From the NCBI RefSeq assembly GCF_022965805.1, contig NC_133101.1:6262001-6326000 (forward strand): DNA of 64,000 nt. The letters run 5' to 3'. A program made the position numbers and the translations under genes. The DNA comes from Primulina eburnea. Taxonomy: Eukaryota; Streptophyta; Magnoliopsida; Lamiales; Gesneriaceae. Each line of letters opens with the position of its first letter. The stretch's first letter is position 1. A model generated the notes under the pieces. It saw only the letters and a program-made list of their open reading frames with translations, was not told the origin of the DNA and did no database searches. Below, piece by piece: positions 1-12,559 of this stretch.

Positions 1-59
1 CCGAACCAAATTTCGGATCTTCCGAACGTAACCTTGTTCTTAATTTCCTGCATGCCTCA

Positions 60-800
60 ATATAAAACATTAGTACATTTTTAATCCAAGTTTTGGTATC
101 ATCAAAACAAAAACTTTGGGATATGTTACAGCATTAAAAACATTAATCTCATCCTCGAGATTTGTATGCGTTTAAGACGTAACAATGTTCAAGCTCGTGA
201 TATTTATTTGTTATCAAATTAAGAGAACATATGCATTAATATTTGTGAAATGTTAAAAGTTTTAAATTATGCTAGTGATCAATTATTTGATGTTTAGTAT
301 CATATTTCTCATTTAGTTTTAGCATATTATTGCAACATTGCATGTATTTTTAGTGAACATAATAAATCTAATGTTGATGCATTAGTACAATGCATTTATT
401 TCATAAAAGAAAATTAGAAAAAATATTTTTTTACAAATTCCTAAATTTTTTTCATATGCTTTTGTTTTCTTTCCTAGACTTAAATTGGATAGTTTACAAG
501 AAATGTTAACATTATATCATGAATCTTTAGATCCACGGAAACGTTTTCTAATATCTCATAGATTTTGTTTAATATTAAAACTCATTTATATTATATTTAT
601 AATGAATATAACACCAAATATAATGTACAAATTGTTTCACATGAAACACAATTCATTACCACTAGTAATATCACTTTTAAACTTACTAAAACACAATTTT
701 TATTAAGAGAACAGACGAAACTTCCACGAAGATCCTCAAGTTCTAGTTAGGAATTTGAGAGTTATTTTATCACTACTTCTATTAACCGACCACAAACGAG
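60..800 (+). pseudogene. Decayed hAT-like transposase remnant
   Basis: Conceptual translation in shifting frames gives fragments such as KLDSLQEMLTLYHESLDP and, further on, a serine run followed by a glutamate/phenylalanine-rich stretch. These resemble the C-terminal half of plant Ac-like (hAT) transposases, where a 'DPR-K-L' segment precedes a serine-rich linker and the dimerisation domain. Several stops and frame changes interrupt the reading, so it cannot encode a working protein. The family call rests on remembered motif style, not on an alignment. No terminal inverted repeats were found and the left end may lie outside the window. Confidence 0.4.
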
Positions 801-1430
801 CAAAGGGTCTCGAGGTTGTAGGTGACCCAAACCCGGCCCGTGACCTTGTCTAAATCGTAATATGAATATTTTAAAACTCTCAATATCAAACATTAATCAA
901 TAATATTCCAATATCACGTCTAGTAATTTCATTATTATTTTTGGTTAAGGGAGACTAACTCCTAACCGCTATTAATTGGGTGTTTGCTCAAGATTTAATA
1001 TCGATTCATGATTCTATCAACATCACACTCGATACATTGATCAATGGTAACTGAAAAGTATGCTGAATTTAATTCCCCAATTCACATTCAAATTTCCATG
1101 AACCTGATTAATAGCAATGGATTGAGAAACCTAGATCCTCGAATGGCGTCTACACTCTACCATTTGGTTTTGACTAGCTGTATAATATGATAAACTATTA
1201 CATGATCTCGAAACTATTAGTAACTCGAACACAACACGCTATTAAATCGTTACTATATAATATTTTTTCCAGTAAAATCAATTAATATGCAAATAATTGA
1301 GAAATTATATCAACATTTTAAAAAATTATGGGGTGACTTTTTTAAAACAATTTTATGTCTAGTAATAATAATATTTTGAGCACGATTATGGTTAATCGTT
1401 CATTTTATTTTTAAGTTGAGAAAATGGTTT

Positions 1431-1780
1431 TGTATGACCGAGCGCTTGTCGCTTTACCGAAAGCTATAGCTAGTGGTAATGGTGCAACTCAAATCTTTTA
1501 AACCGCACAACAGCTCAAGTACCACGGTTCGATTGTTCTACCAAACATGGACAATTATTGCCCCCAATAATCTCCCTTCCAATAATTACACTCCTTGCAA
1601 TAAATGAGAATCGAACCGATGATCTTGACTATGATACCAATTGTAGGACCGAGCGTTTGCCGCTTTACCGAAAGCTATAGCTAGTGGTAATGGTATAACT
1701 CAAATATTTTAAACTGCACAACAGCTCAGGCACCACAATCAGATTGTTCTACCAAATAGAGACAATTATTACACCTAACA
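1431..1780 (-). mobile_element. TRIM-like miniature LTR retroelement
   Basis: Two similar direct repeats of about 137-139 bp lie at about 1431-1567 and 1642-1780. Both contain the stretch around 'gctttaccgaaagctatagc'. Read on the minus strand, the first repeat begins TGTTAG and ends CTACA. It is followed directly by ATTGGTATCATAG, a variant of the initiator-Met tRNA primer-binding site, and a purine-rich GGAAGGGAGA precedes the second repeat. The internal part is only about 75 bp and noncoding. Short LTRs, a binding site, a polypurine tract and no genes are the hallmarks of TRIM elements. Flanking pentamers ggttt and gattt match at four of five positions. The LTRs have diverged, so the insertion is old. 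Confidence 0.6.
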
Positions 1781-2298
1781 GATTTGTTATATCTAAATCT
1801 CGAATTATATGTAAAATGAATTATAAATGATGGACTCGTTGTAACTCAATACCATAGTTACAAATTTTTAGAAAAAAATGGATTTTTTTTTTTATGACAA
1901 AAAACAGAAGAAATTTAGAAATATTTAGTGTTGAATTTTGATTGTAAAAACGGAACAATAATTGTAAGAAAATATTAAATGCGCCAAAGATTTTCTGTTA
2001 CTCCAATTGGATGGATCAGCATCTCCTCTGTCCTTTACTTCAACACTCGTTTTTAGGAGCCCCACTCTCTCGGGCTCTAAGACTCTAATCTCCGTCTCTC
2101 TTGTCTCTCCCTAGAGTGTAGATTTATGCGGTAAATACGCTTGGATTGGATCTAACAAGTGGTTGGTCCTCGCATCTCCACTTCCTCGGTATCCCATCTG
2201 CTATATCTTGGTTCAATCCATCCTTTACCCGTTTCTCGGCCTTTCTTCTTTTGATCTGCTGTGGCCATGCCGGGATTCTAGGCAGCGTGTCTTGAGAG
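1781..2298. other. COI1 upstream region and 5' leader
   Basis: The first half is AT-rich and noncoding. From about 2040 the sequence becomes pyrimidine-rich, with repeated CTCT/GTCTCTC blocks up to 2112, which is typical of a plant 5' leader. No convincing TATA box was seen. The leader continues to the ATG at 2299. Confidence 0.4.
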
Positions 2299-5200
2299 AT
2301 GGGAGACAGTAGGAATTCCAAGAAATTGAATGGGAGCTTCTGTAGTGGTACCAGTAGGAGCTGTGCGAGCGGCAGCAGTTGCAGTACTGGGGTGTATGAC
2401 ACCGTCTGGGAGTGCGTGATTCCGTATGTGAAGGACCCACGTGACCGCGATGCGGTGTCTCTGGTGTGCAAGCGGTGGTGCGCGATCGACGCCATCACGC
2501 GCAAGCACGTGACCATGGCCCTCTGCTACACGGCCAAGCCGCAGAGACTGTCGCGGCGCTTCCCTCAGCTCGAGTCGCTGAAGCTGAAGGGGAAGCCACG
2601 CGCCGCCATGTTCAATTTGATCCCGGAGGATTGGGGCGGCTACGTGACGCCGTGGGTGGAGGAAATCGTGAGGTCTTTTGGGAAAATGAAGGCGCTGCAC
2701 TTCCGGAGGATGATTGTGAAGGATTCGGATCTCGAGCTGCTGGCTAACTCGGCAGCTGGGAAGGTTTTGGAAGTCTTGAAATTGGATAAATGCTCGGGTT
2801 TCTCTACTGATGGGCTTTTGCATATCGGGCGCTTATGCAGGTTGGAAATCATGACTGATATCTTCGTTTGGTTTTGTTTGTTATTGGGTTTTTCTTGTTT
2901 TGGAATCATCTGTCTCTTTTTCTGCTATTACTGGTGTGCTTGGTTTTCTCCTATTGTTTCTTGAAATACCTTTGCTGGATCTCTTATTTCATCTTTGTGG
3001 GCACATGGGTTTATGATTTTTCGCTCTAATGTTTTTTTTTTTTACTTCGAAATCGAATTCCACTTAATTTTCATATATTTAGGAAGATATTGAATTTGTG
3101 TGTCTCGGGGTGAAAATCAAAATTCGAACTTTCCGTTCTGACATCATTGGTTCCTTCCATGTTTCCTGGTGGAGATTTCTTTTGATTTTGATTTGTTTGT
3201 GGTTATAGATATAGTTTGTGGTATTTCATAATTTTTGTGAATGTGAGTTGGGAAGGTTCAAATTTTCAATCCAAGTTTCGATCTTCAAGTTGTTGAATAA
3301 AGTTAGAAGCAAATCCTTTGTTATGGGGAGTTTGCTGTCTTCAATCATGGTTTTCCTTGTGTCCTTAATGGAATTTATGTGGAATGTCTCCAAAAATTTT
3401 AGTCTCGACCTCCAAACCATCAGGTTGCCTGATCCTCCCCGTGCATAGGCATGCATGTGGTGCGATTTTTGGATGTGCTTCGAAATAAACTAATGGAAAA
3501 GGCGATCCTGCACCACCATTACAGATCCAAGTGCCATAATTTACCCAAATCTTTTTTCGTAAGGACCAAATATGGCCCTTGGATCTGTAGTGGGGCTGCA
3601 ATATTCCTGCTACAGGATTGAATTTTCCGTGAACTAACTGCTGTGGTATATCTAGAAGATGGGATTGGAGGGTTAACTTGACTTATATATAGAGTATGGA
3701 CCATTACTTTTTTATGTTATTGGCTATGCAAATAATACTTTCTAGACTGTATGCTCGTATATGGTTAAATCCATCTCCTTTTTCTTTTTCTTTACAATCT
3801 TGGTGCTAAATGAGATTATTTGGGCCCGTTTAGGTATCCTCAGCATCCCCAGTCGTTGAAATATTCTGGTTCTCCCATGGGATTATTTTGAGATGAATAA
3901 ATTGTTTCCCTGTGGTTAGTCCCTGAAGCTAGAATGCATGAAATACCCTTGATCTGATTCATTTTGTGTTTCATCTTTCTCACATCTGTCCCTCTGCAAC
4001 TGAATGGCCTTTAGGTAATTGAAAATTACATCTCTTTTAATGTCTTCTGATGTCAATTTCATTTCTGCAGTTCATGCGAAGTTGCCGAAACTGTTCTTTT
4101 AAGAGTTGGAATTTTTTTGTGTCTTTCACTATTTTGATACCTGGGACCTGTCTTAATTCTTAAACATGGCTAAACTCAGAATGGAATTCTGGTCCATGGA
4201 ATATATATTATTGTTTTGTTACTGCAATTTGAGAATTTAAAAACTGAAATTTTCAGGAATCTGAGAGTTTTGATTATGGAAGAGAGCGGGATAGTTGAGA
4301 ATGATGGTGAATGGCTGCATGAGCTTGCTTCAAACAATACGGTTCTTGAGACTTTAAACTTCTACATGACTGATCTAACGAAAGTCAGATCCGAAGACCT
4401 TGAACTGATAGCAAGAAGATGCCCGTCTCTGATTTCGATCAAAATCAGTGATTGTGATCTTTCCGGCCTTGTTGGTTTTTTCCGAGCCACGTCTTCATTA
4501 GAAGAGTTTGCCGGTGGATCTTTTAGTGAGCCTCCTGGGCAGGTTGGTGAAGGTGTTTTTAATGTCCAATTGCAAAGGTACGGTGCTGTTGCATTACCAT
4601 CGAGATTGTGTTGCTTGGGTCTTACTTACTTGGGCAAAGCTGAACTGCCCATCATATATCCGGTTGCATCCAAGCTTAAAAAGTTGGATCTCCTGTACGC
4701 TTTGCTTGATACTGAAGCCCATTGTACCTTGCTACAAAAATGTCCGAACTTGGAACTTCTTGAGGTAAATCCTGTAATGTAGGAAAACAAATAATTTATT
4801 TTTTAGATGCATAGCCAGTTTATCTTTTTGTATTTGTGGTGGATTCAATAGATTTCCATTCTGATCTCCAACTGAAGCTATGTTTCCATCTTTATTAAAC
4901 AGACTAGAGATGTTATTGGAGATAGAGGGTTGGAGGTTCTTGCCCAGTTTTGTAAGAAAATGAAAAGACTTCGCATTGAGAGGGGAGCTGATGAACATGA
5001 AATGGAAGACGAAGAAGGTGTCGTCACACAGAGAGGAATCATTGCTCTGGCTCAAGGATGCCTTCAACTTGAATACCTGGCCGTGTATGTGTCAGATATT
5101 ACAAATGCATCCTTGGAATGTATGGGTACTTATTCGAAAAACCTATGTGACTTCCGGTTGGTCTTGCTAGACCGTGAGGAGAGAATCGCCGATTTGCCCC

Positions 5201-5721
5201 TGGACAACGGAGTTAGGTCTCTGCTAATGGGTTGCCATAAACTCAGAAGGTTTGCTTTGTATCTCCGACCTGGGGGCCTAACAGACGTTGGCCTCGGTTA
5301 CGTTGGGAAGTACAGTCCAAACATTAGGTGGATGCTTCTTGGCTATGTCGGGAGATCGGACGAGGGTCTTCTGGAGTTTTCCAAAGGGTGTCCTAACCTT
5401 CAAAAGTTAGAAATGAGGGGATGCTGTTTTAGTGAACGTGCATTGTCCTTGGCCGCCCTTCAGCTTAAATCTCTGAGGTACTTGTGGGTGCAAGGATACC
5501 GAGCGTCCCGCAATGGCAGGGACCTCTTAACCATGGTCCGACCGAATTGGAATATCGAGCTGATACCCGCTAGACAGTCCTACGTTCAAGAGTTGGACGG
5601 GGGACGGATTATCGTGGAGGATCCTGCCCATATTCTGGCCTACTATTCGCTAGCTGGTGAAAGAACCGACTTCCCGGCCACCGTGAAGCCGTTGGACACG
5701 ACAGCCCTTCTCGAGTCGTAG
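2299..5721 (+). CDS. COI1: Coronatine-insensitive 1 F-box/LRR jasmonate receptor
   Basis: F-box/leucine-rich-repeat protein of the SCF ubiquitin ligase that binds jasmonoyl-isoleucine and recruits JAZ repressors for degradation in the nucleus. Three exons: 2299-2840, 4257-4764 and 4903-5721. All junctions are GT-AG and keep the frame, giving 622 residues against about 592 for Arabidopsis COI1; the excess is mostly a Ser/Gly/Cys-rich N-terminus. The F-box is around residues 30-75 (WECVIPYVKDPRDRDAVSLV, then CKRW). LRRs follow, with highly family-specific blocks RLRIERGADEHEMEDEEGV, LCDFRLVLLDREERI, WMLLGYVGRSDEGL and, near the end, PAHILAYYSLAGERTD. The three-exon layout matches Arabidopsis. 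The start is the first in-frame ATG after the pyrimidine-rich leader. No disruption was seen, so the gene looks functional. A COI1 call fits better than the related auxin receptors TIR1/AFB because of these blocks. Confidence 0.96.
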
Positions 5722-7404
5722 ATTTTGTGATGTATATATACCGATCTCCGATCATCCTTGCATGCTGGTGCTTGTGTACATAAATCAATGCGTCGCTTCT
5801 TGTTTTTTGTTTATGTTACTGTCCCCTTTTTTCACGTTTCCTTGTAATAAATTTTGTTTTCCTTTTTTCCTTTTTTTAATGGGGGTGCTTTCTGTCGGAC
5901 CAAATAATCCTTTGAGACTCTTGAATTGTAAAATCGAGTGTTTAATTTTCATATTTGGGTTAATTACCTATGGTAATACATATTAAAAATATTTAAATAT
6001 TGGAATTAAATCACTTACAAATGAGAAGTTAATGTTAAACTTGATTAGTTTTGTATATGAGTTAATTTTGTTTGGCTTCCATCCAATTTAACTTTTGTCA
6101 TTTTTATCAGTATCTCCTTATCATTATTAAGTTTATTAATTGCATTATTTGTTCAATATTAAATATACTAAAGCTTGATTTTTAAAAAAAAATCAAGCAT
6201 ATTTGAACCCATTTGTACAGGGTTTTTTTTTTTTCTCGATTTTATAAAAACAAGGGTTGCCGATGTAATTAATTTTACACATTAGTTTTTTTTTTTTTTT
6301 TTTTTTTTTTTGCTTTTTTGAATTTTGATGATTCTGATGTAACTTTCCCTATATTACAGAGTGTGAGAGACTAAATAAATAAATAAACAAACATTAAATT
6401 TTTTATTGCAAAAGGTAAAAAAAAAATGGAGGTTACCTTTTATTCTCCCGCTTATGAAAGAAACACATTAAAATTTTTAGTGAAATGTCAATTAAGTAGT
6501 AAAAAATACCCAACTTATTGCAGTTAAAAAAAACCCAAATTCTTGCGCTTAGTAACTTTATGTTAGTTCCAAGTACTAATAATAATGAATTACAGGTTTT
6601 GTTCATACTAACTATATATGTAGTATTTATATCCACTCAACATATGTCACGTGTGTTGAGTAGATAAATATGACGATCATGGTGTATAGATAAATGATTA
6701 TGATTTATCACTTATCACACATGTCATGTGTTAAATGAAGGAGAACACTGTTTATATGAGTTAACATCTACCGAATCTGAGTTACATTAATTATACTGTC
6801 ATCCAAAGAGAATGCATTGTTTGTCCAAAAAAAAAGTTCCTTCGTATATGTGTCCATGAAGTGGATAATTATTTCGTCAATGGTCTTGGATTTGATTTAT
6901 CTCTCAACGTACATTTTTTTAAGAAAACATGTAGTAATTTGACTAACGTGATTTACAAACTACTAAAATAGCTCAGAAATTTACCCAATATTCATGGAAA
7001 GGTACCAACTACGAATTTCACCGTTAAAAAATATTATCTTAAAAAACGAAAATTGTGTATTATAAGAATATTAGATCAAAATCTCGTGAAATAACAAAAG
7101 TAAAAAAAATGTAAGGAGCATAGCTTTACTGCAATTATATAGAAAATGTAATAAATATAAGCAACCAACCCTATCTAGTGATATAATACATAGTCCTCTA
7201 ATATAATTATTTTATATATCATTTAGTAGCTAATATCTCTTATCAAAGGCGGCGATAGTGTAGTAGATAGCCCAAATTTCTATAAAATAAACATTTATTT
7301 TTAATATAAAATAAAATGAGAAAACTTTAAATATTTTGTGATATTTAAATATTACATCAATATAAATGAATAATATAATAATTAAATAAAACAATAACAT
7401 ATAG
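5722..7404. other. COI1 3' region and AT-rich intergenic DNA
   Basis: The first 200 bases after the COI1 stop are probably its 3' UTR, with AATAAA-like sequence near 5847. Further on there is a perfect AT hairpin at about 6173-6198 (GCTTGATTTTT and its complement) and a run of more than 20 T at about 6287-6311. No gene or recognisable coding exon was found. Confidence 0.4.
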
Positions 7405-7566
7405 GCAAAAACTTGTGTGAGACGGTCTCACAGGATCGTATTTGTGAGACGAATCTCTTATTTGGGTTATCCATGAAAAATATTATTTTTTATTGTGAAT
7501 ATGAGTAGGGTTGACCTGTCTCACAGATTAAGATATGTAAGACAGTTTTACATAAGACACACTCTA
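7405..7566 (+). repeat. GAGACGGTCTCAC-type MITE-like repeat, copy 1
   Basis: Copy of a roughly 180-bp dispersed repeat. In the orientation called plus it starts CAAAAACTTGTGTGAGACGG and ends near GTGAGACGGTCTCACATGAG, with a middle part built on TCTTATTTGGGTCATCCATG and TTTTTATTGTGAATATGG. Both ends carry the near-palindrome GTGAGACGGTCTCAC. This copy lacks some of the middle and its right end is mutated (gtaagacagttttac). Confidence 0.75.
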
Positions 7567-8261
7567 ACATATCATCATTCAATATCTTATTATATGCTAA
7601 TTTTATAATTAGGAACTAATATTGCGACACCGATATTGTTGTGATTCAGAAATGTCCTCGTCGAAAATTATTAACTACCCCTCTTCTATCTACCACTTAT
7701 TTAAAATTATTATTTTTCTTGACATGTATACTAAATATCTGTCGTACGTGATTTCTTGACAGACGACATATGCACTACGTATATAATATTTTTTATACAC
7801 ATGAACATGATTTAAGTATCTTTTTTTCACACCTGAATCATGGTAAGAATAATTGTGATGAGTCACACAGTGAAGAAAGCAGTGTTCTAAATGACCGCTG
7901 CCTTCTAAATGGCGGGCACCTAGCGGGAGGCGATCGTCACGTGTACAACTTTCGCATTAAGTTGTTCTGTAGGAGGTAGAAGATGAGTGTAGGCAGACAA
8001 GACGGTAAAATTCAACAAATTTTAAAAAAAAAGAATAATTATCAATACACTTATATACTCTGTTTGACATATACTTTTATAAGATGTGAGCGTGTCAGGT
8101 GTCGAAAAAACATCAATTCGGAAACAAAAGAAAATAAAATCTACTTCTACTTGAAATGATATGAAATATTTGATGAAGATTGCAGAAAATATTTTGTTGA
8201 ATTTGTTGATGACTGGCTATTGATCTCCATTCTCTTCTTCCCTTGTATTTATACAAAGAAT

Positions 8262-8440
8262 AAGTCTCTTGTGAGACGATCTCACGAATATTTATCTGTG
8301 AGACGGGTCAACTCAATCGATATTCACAATAAAAAGTAATACTCTTAGCATAAAAAATAATAATTTTTTTATGAATGACCCAAATAAGATATTCGTCTCA
8401 CAAAATACGACATGTGAAAACGTCTAACACAAGTTTTTGC
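8262..8440 (-). repeat. GAGACGGTCTCAC-type MITE-like repeat, copy 2
   Basis: Full-length inverted copy, from AGTCTCTTGTGAGACGATCT to ACACAAGTTTTTGC, with the central TATTCACAATAAAAAGTAAT block. Moderately diverged at the terminal palindromes. Confidence 0.75.
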
Positions 8441-9379
8441 TTTGCGGACAAATCCTTAGTTGGAACTTGTAACCATAGATCATGGCCGGTTGTCACCAAA
8501 AATCGTGAGTTCTAATCTTTTATGGGCCGAGCATGTATTCATTTATTTATTTACGGTCAACACACTCTCTTACATAACATAGTATAGCCAAGTCACCGAC
8601 CACTCCCCCCGCCTCCTTCCACCTTGAACCGCCCACCGCCGACGACCTACTAGGTTAGCTGTTGTATATTTCTAGTAAATTCTATGAATCTTTATTTTTA
8701 ATATGATATTGAATCTTTATTAGTTATCTTATTGATTGCATTAATATATTTATTTGCAGCTTGCCGCCAAGTACAACACCAGAAAAAATGGACTATTTCG
8801 TAAATTTGACTATGCATCGATTTAAAACAATTTAATTATAAATATATTGATAGATTTTTTCTTGAAATTCTAACAAGATGCGTGAATACATACAGGCATG
8901 GCTGTCAATGAATTGAACAGTCGAGCCAGCTAGATAAATATATAATTCGTATTCAAATTTTTCGAACTCGCTCATATTCAATTTTTTTCGAGCCGAACTA
9001 ACCCAAATTATTTTGTTTTATAATTGACAGAAGAGAGGTAATACTAGCTCATATAGTAAGAAATGTATCAGTATCATGGCCCAAAGGAGACGACTAGACC
9101 AAGCACAGAGGAGCCATCAGCTAAATCTGATGCAAACTAGAGTAATTCTAGGGGGGATGAGTCTGTCACATAATGCACAGATAGACCCAAAAAATGTTTT
9201 GTTCGCCCTGAGGACAAAAAGGTAGAAGCACATACTCCCATGAATTAGGTTCAACCATTTCGATAGAGAGTCAAATGAAAGGCGTACAACGATTGCATTA
9301 ACACAGTATACAACAAGGGCAGGGCGGCATCTAGTTTGCATCTCCTCATGTTCCACGAGAATATATATGAAGCTTTAGC
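8441..9379. other. Intergenic DNA and SPC25 3' region
   Basis: Noncoding. A C-rich stretch lies near 8600-8650, and a degenerate 'tcgaactcg / ttcgagccg' repeat at about 8895-9010 recurs at 13.9-14.2 kb and 34.9-35.05 kb. The last 300 bases are likely 3' UTR of the minus-strand SPC25 gene. Confidence 0.35.
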
Positions 9380-12149
9380 TCACTTGGTCTTCTTAGTTTC
9401 TTTTGCATACTCGTTTACGAGTGCTTCAACATCCTTCCAGAAGAGTCCCTCCACCAAAACTCCTTCCTTTGTGAACCTACATAATATGTAGCAAAAAAGT
9501 TAATATAAGACACGTGAGAAGGTATGAAAGGTTCTCTTTCTCCTGCGTGCTCTTTCTATTTGGGAAAGGGAGAAATTTAGAGATTACCATCGAGTGACGG
9601 TTTTAGTGAATTCAACGGGTGGCTTTGAAGCTATTGATTGGGGATCGGCACTCCCTACGACAAGCGTATACATATCTGAAAATCTTGGCAGTTTCGAAGT
9701 GACGACCAATCCAGTTATGTTAAAAGATCCCTGTTGAAAAAATCACACAGGTGTTTCAACTTTTGAGGTCCGGTGAATGGACTTACCACGTATGCAAGAC
9801 CAAAATGCTAAACACATATGTGATTAGTTATGGAAATTTTACAAGGTCATACATTGAATGATTTTAGCTGCAAACAGAAACTCCACAACAGTAGGTAAAA
9901 GTTCAGTCCTAGTATCCATATTGGTTCCAACTACTGATAAATTACAGCAAGAACTATTATAATCAGGATGATTGTAATACAACGAGTAACTCTAGTTTTT
10001 TTTTTAAAAAGGTAATTCCATAATCGAGTGGGGGAGCTTCAATATGATATAAAACAGAACGCGAGCATTGGATGGCAGCCTTGCCCTCCAAATTAAAAAA
10101 CCTTATCATTTACTTTCAGACTGTAAAATGAATCCATGAACAAATGCATTTAACCTTCATCAAGTTTTGATTACAAAATGCTCTACCTTGCTTCTGATTC
10201 ATTAAAAAATATTCAAAAAAAGACTAGAGAAAATAACAAGTGAGATGATTTGCGAATTTAGATCGTGGCTTCAATATTTCTATCCCCAAGCCCTGAGGAG
10301 GCAGTAAATGCATTAAATTTATCAAGGAAAGAGGACACATTCTCTAAGTCAGAGCTTTTACACGGTCCAGACAGTCAGATCTACTATAGTTCAAACTCTT
10401 ATAATTCACGGTATTATTTACACCACCAGACATTTATCATTGCATAATCATTTCAATACTCATTTATAACTTCACTCGCAATCTTCAACTTATCAAGAAC
10501 AGAAAAATGATAACTCTATCGCAAGCAATGAAGATCAAAATCAAGTGGACAAATTTCTGTCAGTATTAATGATCTATCCAAATGTTCCCCTAAACCGTAT
10601 TATTACGGTTAGGTTTAGGTCCTAACAAGTTATATCAAAGAGGGTAGGTGCTACAAAATAACATGAACATTTTGTAGTTCATAAAACCATTTTAGTTTTG
10701 CAGATTTCAGCAGCATTTGACTACCATACAATGATTGAAAGTCAAGGAAAAAGATGAAGTTGGTGGGGATTTTGCAAGAATGAAATGATCGAGATCAAAG
10801 GCTCTTTAGCATAAATTCTAAGTGTAAGATACAAATGTCTATTGTCTATTAGAGCGTAGAATTCGAGTTCATCAAAGACTGATCTAATCATCGTCGTACA
10901 TTGATTTGAGAATATTGAGCAAACAAACATTGATAATCAAACATTATTATCAGAAAATCCATTCTCAAACTCAGTATCAAAATAAAAAATTAAAATCAAA
11001 ACATATAAAGTTATTTAGATAATATTAGTAAGCAATCAAGTCATAACAAAAAATAATAATAAATACTTCACGGTACACAAAGGGTCGACCCAAAAACTGC
11101 AGTGTCACTCTAACTAACAGAAGCTTATTTCATTCATTCACAAATAAAAAACATAAATGAAGACGAGCCAACGGCAAGAATTCATTAAAGAAGGCACAGA
11201 AATAACTTACATTTGGTGGATATGTGAATAGGATGGCATTCTTTTCCTTCAAGTATATTGTTAGCTGTAACATTCCATTGAATACTATATACTTGCCAGC
11301 GTCAAGGATCAACAATCACATGTTCATACAAAAAAACAATAACTCGAGTATTTGTTATTACAAATTCATATAATTTTTTTATCACTGGTAAAACAATTTC
11401 AAACTGGACAAACTATGAAGTTTGTCATGCAAATATCCATTCATCCTTTCATACTAAAAAATATTACGATTTGGGGATGTAAACAAATAGACATAACATG
11501 ACTCCAGCATAAAAAATGGCAATACAATTAGACATCCGTTTTAGCCCGTAACTATGTCACGGAAGCTGCTGTTCCGCTGCGGAATGGCCAGAACCACGAC
11601 CGAGCTGCCTGTTCTCCTTGCTGAACCGTGACCGTGAACCACAGTACCAACAATCTCAAAAATTCTCGAAAACCAATTTCCAATCACAAAAAATGCATTC
11701 CACCACAACATGATCATTAAACAAAAGCATATCCCAGATACCACGCATCTAATTTAAAAAAATCACGCCACGAAAAGGATATAATCCTATGCAACCGAGA
11801 AGAAAATTCCTGTTATCAGGAAATTTCTTGATGTAAAACTGTGCAAAAAGCGCGATGATAATGATGATCGCCCCGATCAGTAGCCGAATATTACTCATCC
11901 TCAGATCTTCAGGATACCCTTTACTCTTAACGATCTACGGACAAAAATCCACAAAAGAGAAACTGCAAATGTATAAAGTGCAGAAAAAAAAGGAAACCAA
12001 AAGAAGATTTCAGCAGAACCATTGGCGAGTGTGTGATTGTGATTTGTGAGAGTGACCGTCCAGACCTCAGCAACGGATTCATCAAGAATGTGCTTGATGG
12101 AATGATGTTCCAAAAGATTGGCCTTTTTAGGGTTCTTATCGGCAGCCAT
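9380..12149 (-). CDS. SPC25: Signal peptidase complex subunit 2 (SPC25)
   Basis: Non-catalytic subunit of the ER signal peptidase complex, which supports removal of signal peptides. Five exons on the minus strand: 12149-12066, 11934-11783, 11292-11211, 9730-9588 and 9476-9380, giving 185 residues, close to the roughly 190 usual for plants. Family blocks: KKANLLEHHSIKHILDESVA at the N-terminus, SKGYPEDLRMSN, KEKNAILFTYPP, and the C-terminal GVLVEGLFWKDVEALVNEY. Two membrane helices are visible, one around IGAIIIIIALFAQF and one from FLLGC through MLQLTIYL, matching the hairpin topology of the family. The ATG at 12149 is chosen because it opens the conserved N-terminus. Introns 1, 3 and 4 are GT-AG. 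Intron 2 (11782-11293) is not: it begins ATATCCTTTT and has TCCTTGAC near its end, as in U12-type introns. The second helix is split by that intron. Confidence 0.93.
11293..11782 (-). other. Candidate U12-type (minor spliceosome) intron
   Basis: Minus-strand intron 2 of SPC25. The 5' end ATATCCTTTT matches the U12 donor consensus. TCCTTGAC at 11308-11301 matches the U12 branch-site consensus TCCTTRAC, with the branch A nine bases from the inferred 3' end. The only in-frame joins that keep the conserved protein are ATATCC...GGCAA (AT-AA) or TATCC...GCAAG (TA-AG). Both encode the same residue at the junction. No GT donor fits. Confidence 0.75.
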
Positions 12150-12559
12150 TTCGCCCAAATAAGATCGTTTTCTCTCGCTGTCCACGGTTTTTGTCTGAAA
12201 AAGGGAAACAATGTTTGGCGAGCACCATACCAAATTTAACCCAATTGAAATTTTAAGTGGGGTCACGGGTTTGTTTTACAGCCCATTTAAATTCAAAGGA
12301 TAAAAGGCTTAATGGAGTTCACATTATTTTCATTTAATCTAATTGTTTGTAAATTATAGTAAAATCTCGTACTTAATAAAAAAATAATTATATAATGTAA
12401 TTGACGTAACGTATTTATTAGATCAAATGTTTATTATTAGATTAAAAGTTATAAATATTAGTTAAGACGTAACTTTATTTTCTTATTTTTCTGATAGCGC
12501 ATAGTGTATCATCTACTTATGTGTTAACTTTGTTGTGTTGTCTTATAACATTTAGATAT
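12150..12559. other. SPC25 upstream region
   Basis: AT-rich and noncoding beyond the first 100 bases, which are the likely 5' leader of SPC25 on the minus strand. No TATA box stands out. Confidence 0.3.

Noticed and set aside
2124..2823. Minus-strand ORFs of 130 and 181 codons over COI1 exon 1
   Set aside because: They are antisense shadows of the GC-rich COI1 first exon; their residues match no family and the sense frame is conserved.
6173..6198. Hairpin plus T tract as a transcription terminator for COI1
   Set aside because: Intrinsic terminators are a bacterial feature; plant polymerase II genes end by polyadenylation, and the hairpin is simple AT sequence.
9117..9356. 79-codon minus-strand ORF downstream of SPC25
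   Set aside because: Lies in the likely SPC25 3' UTR, lacks recognisable motifs and is not joined in frame by splicing.
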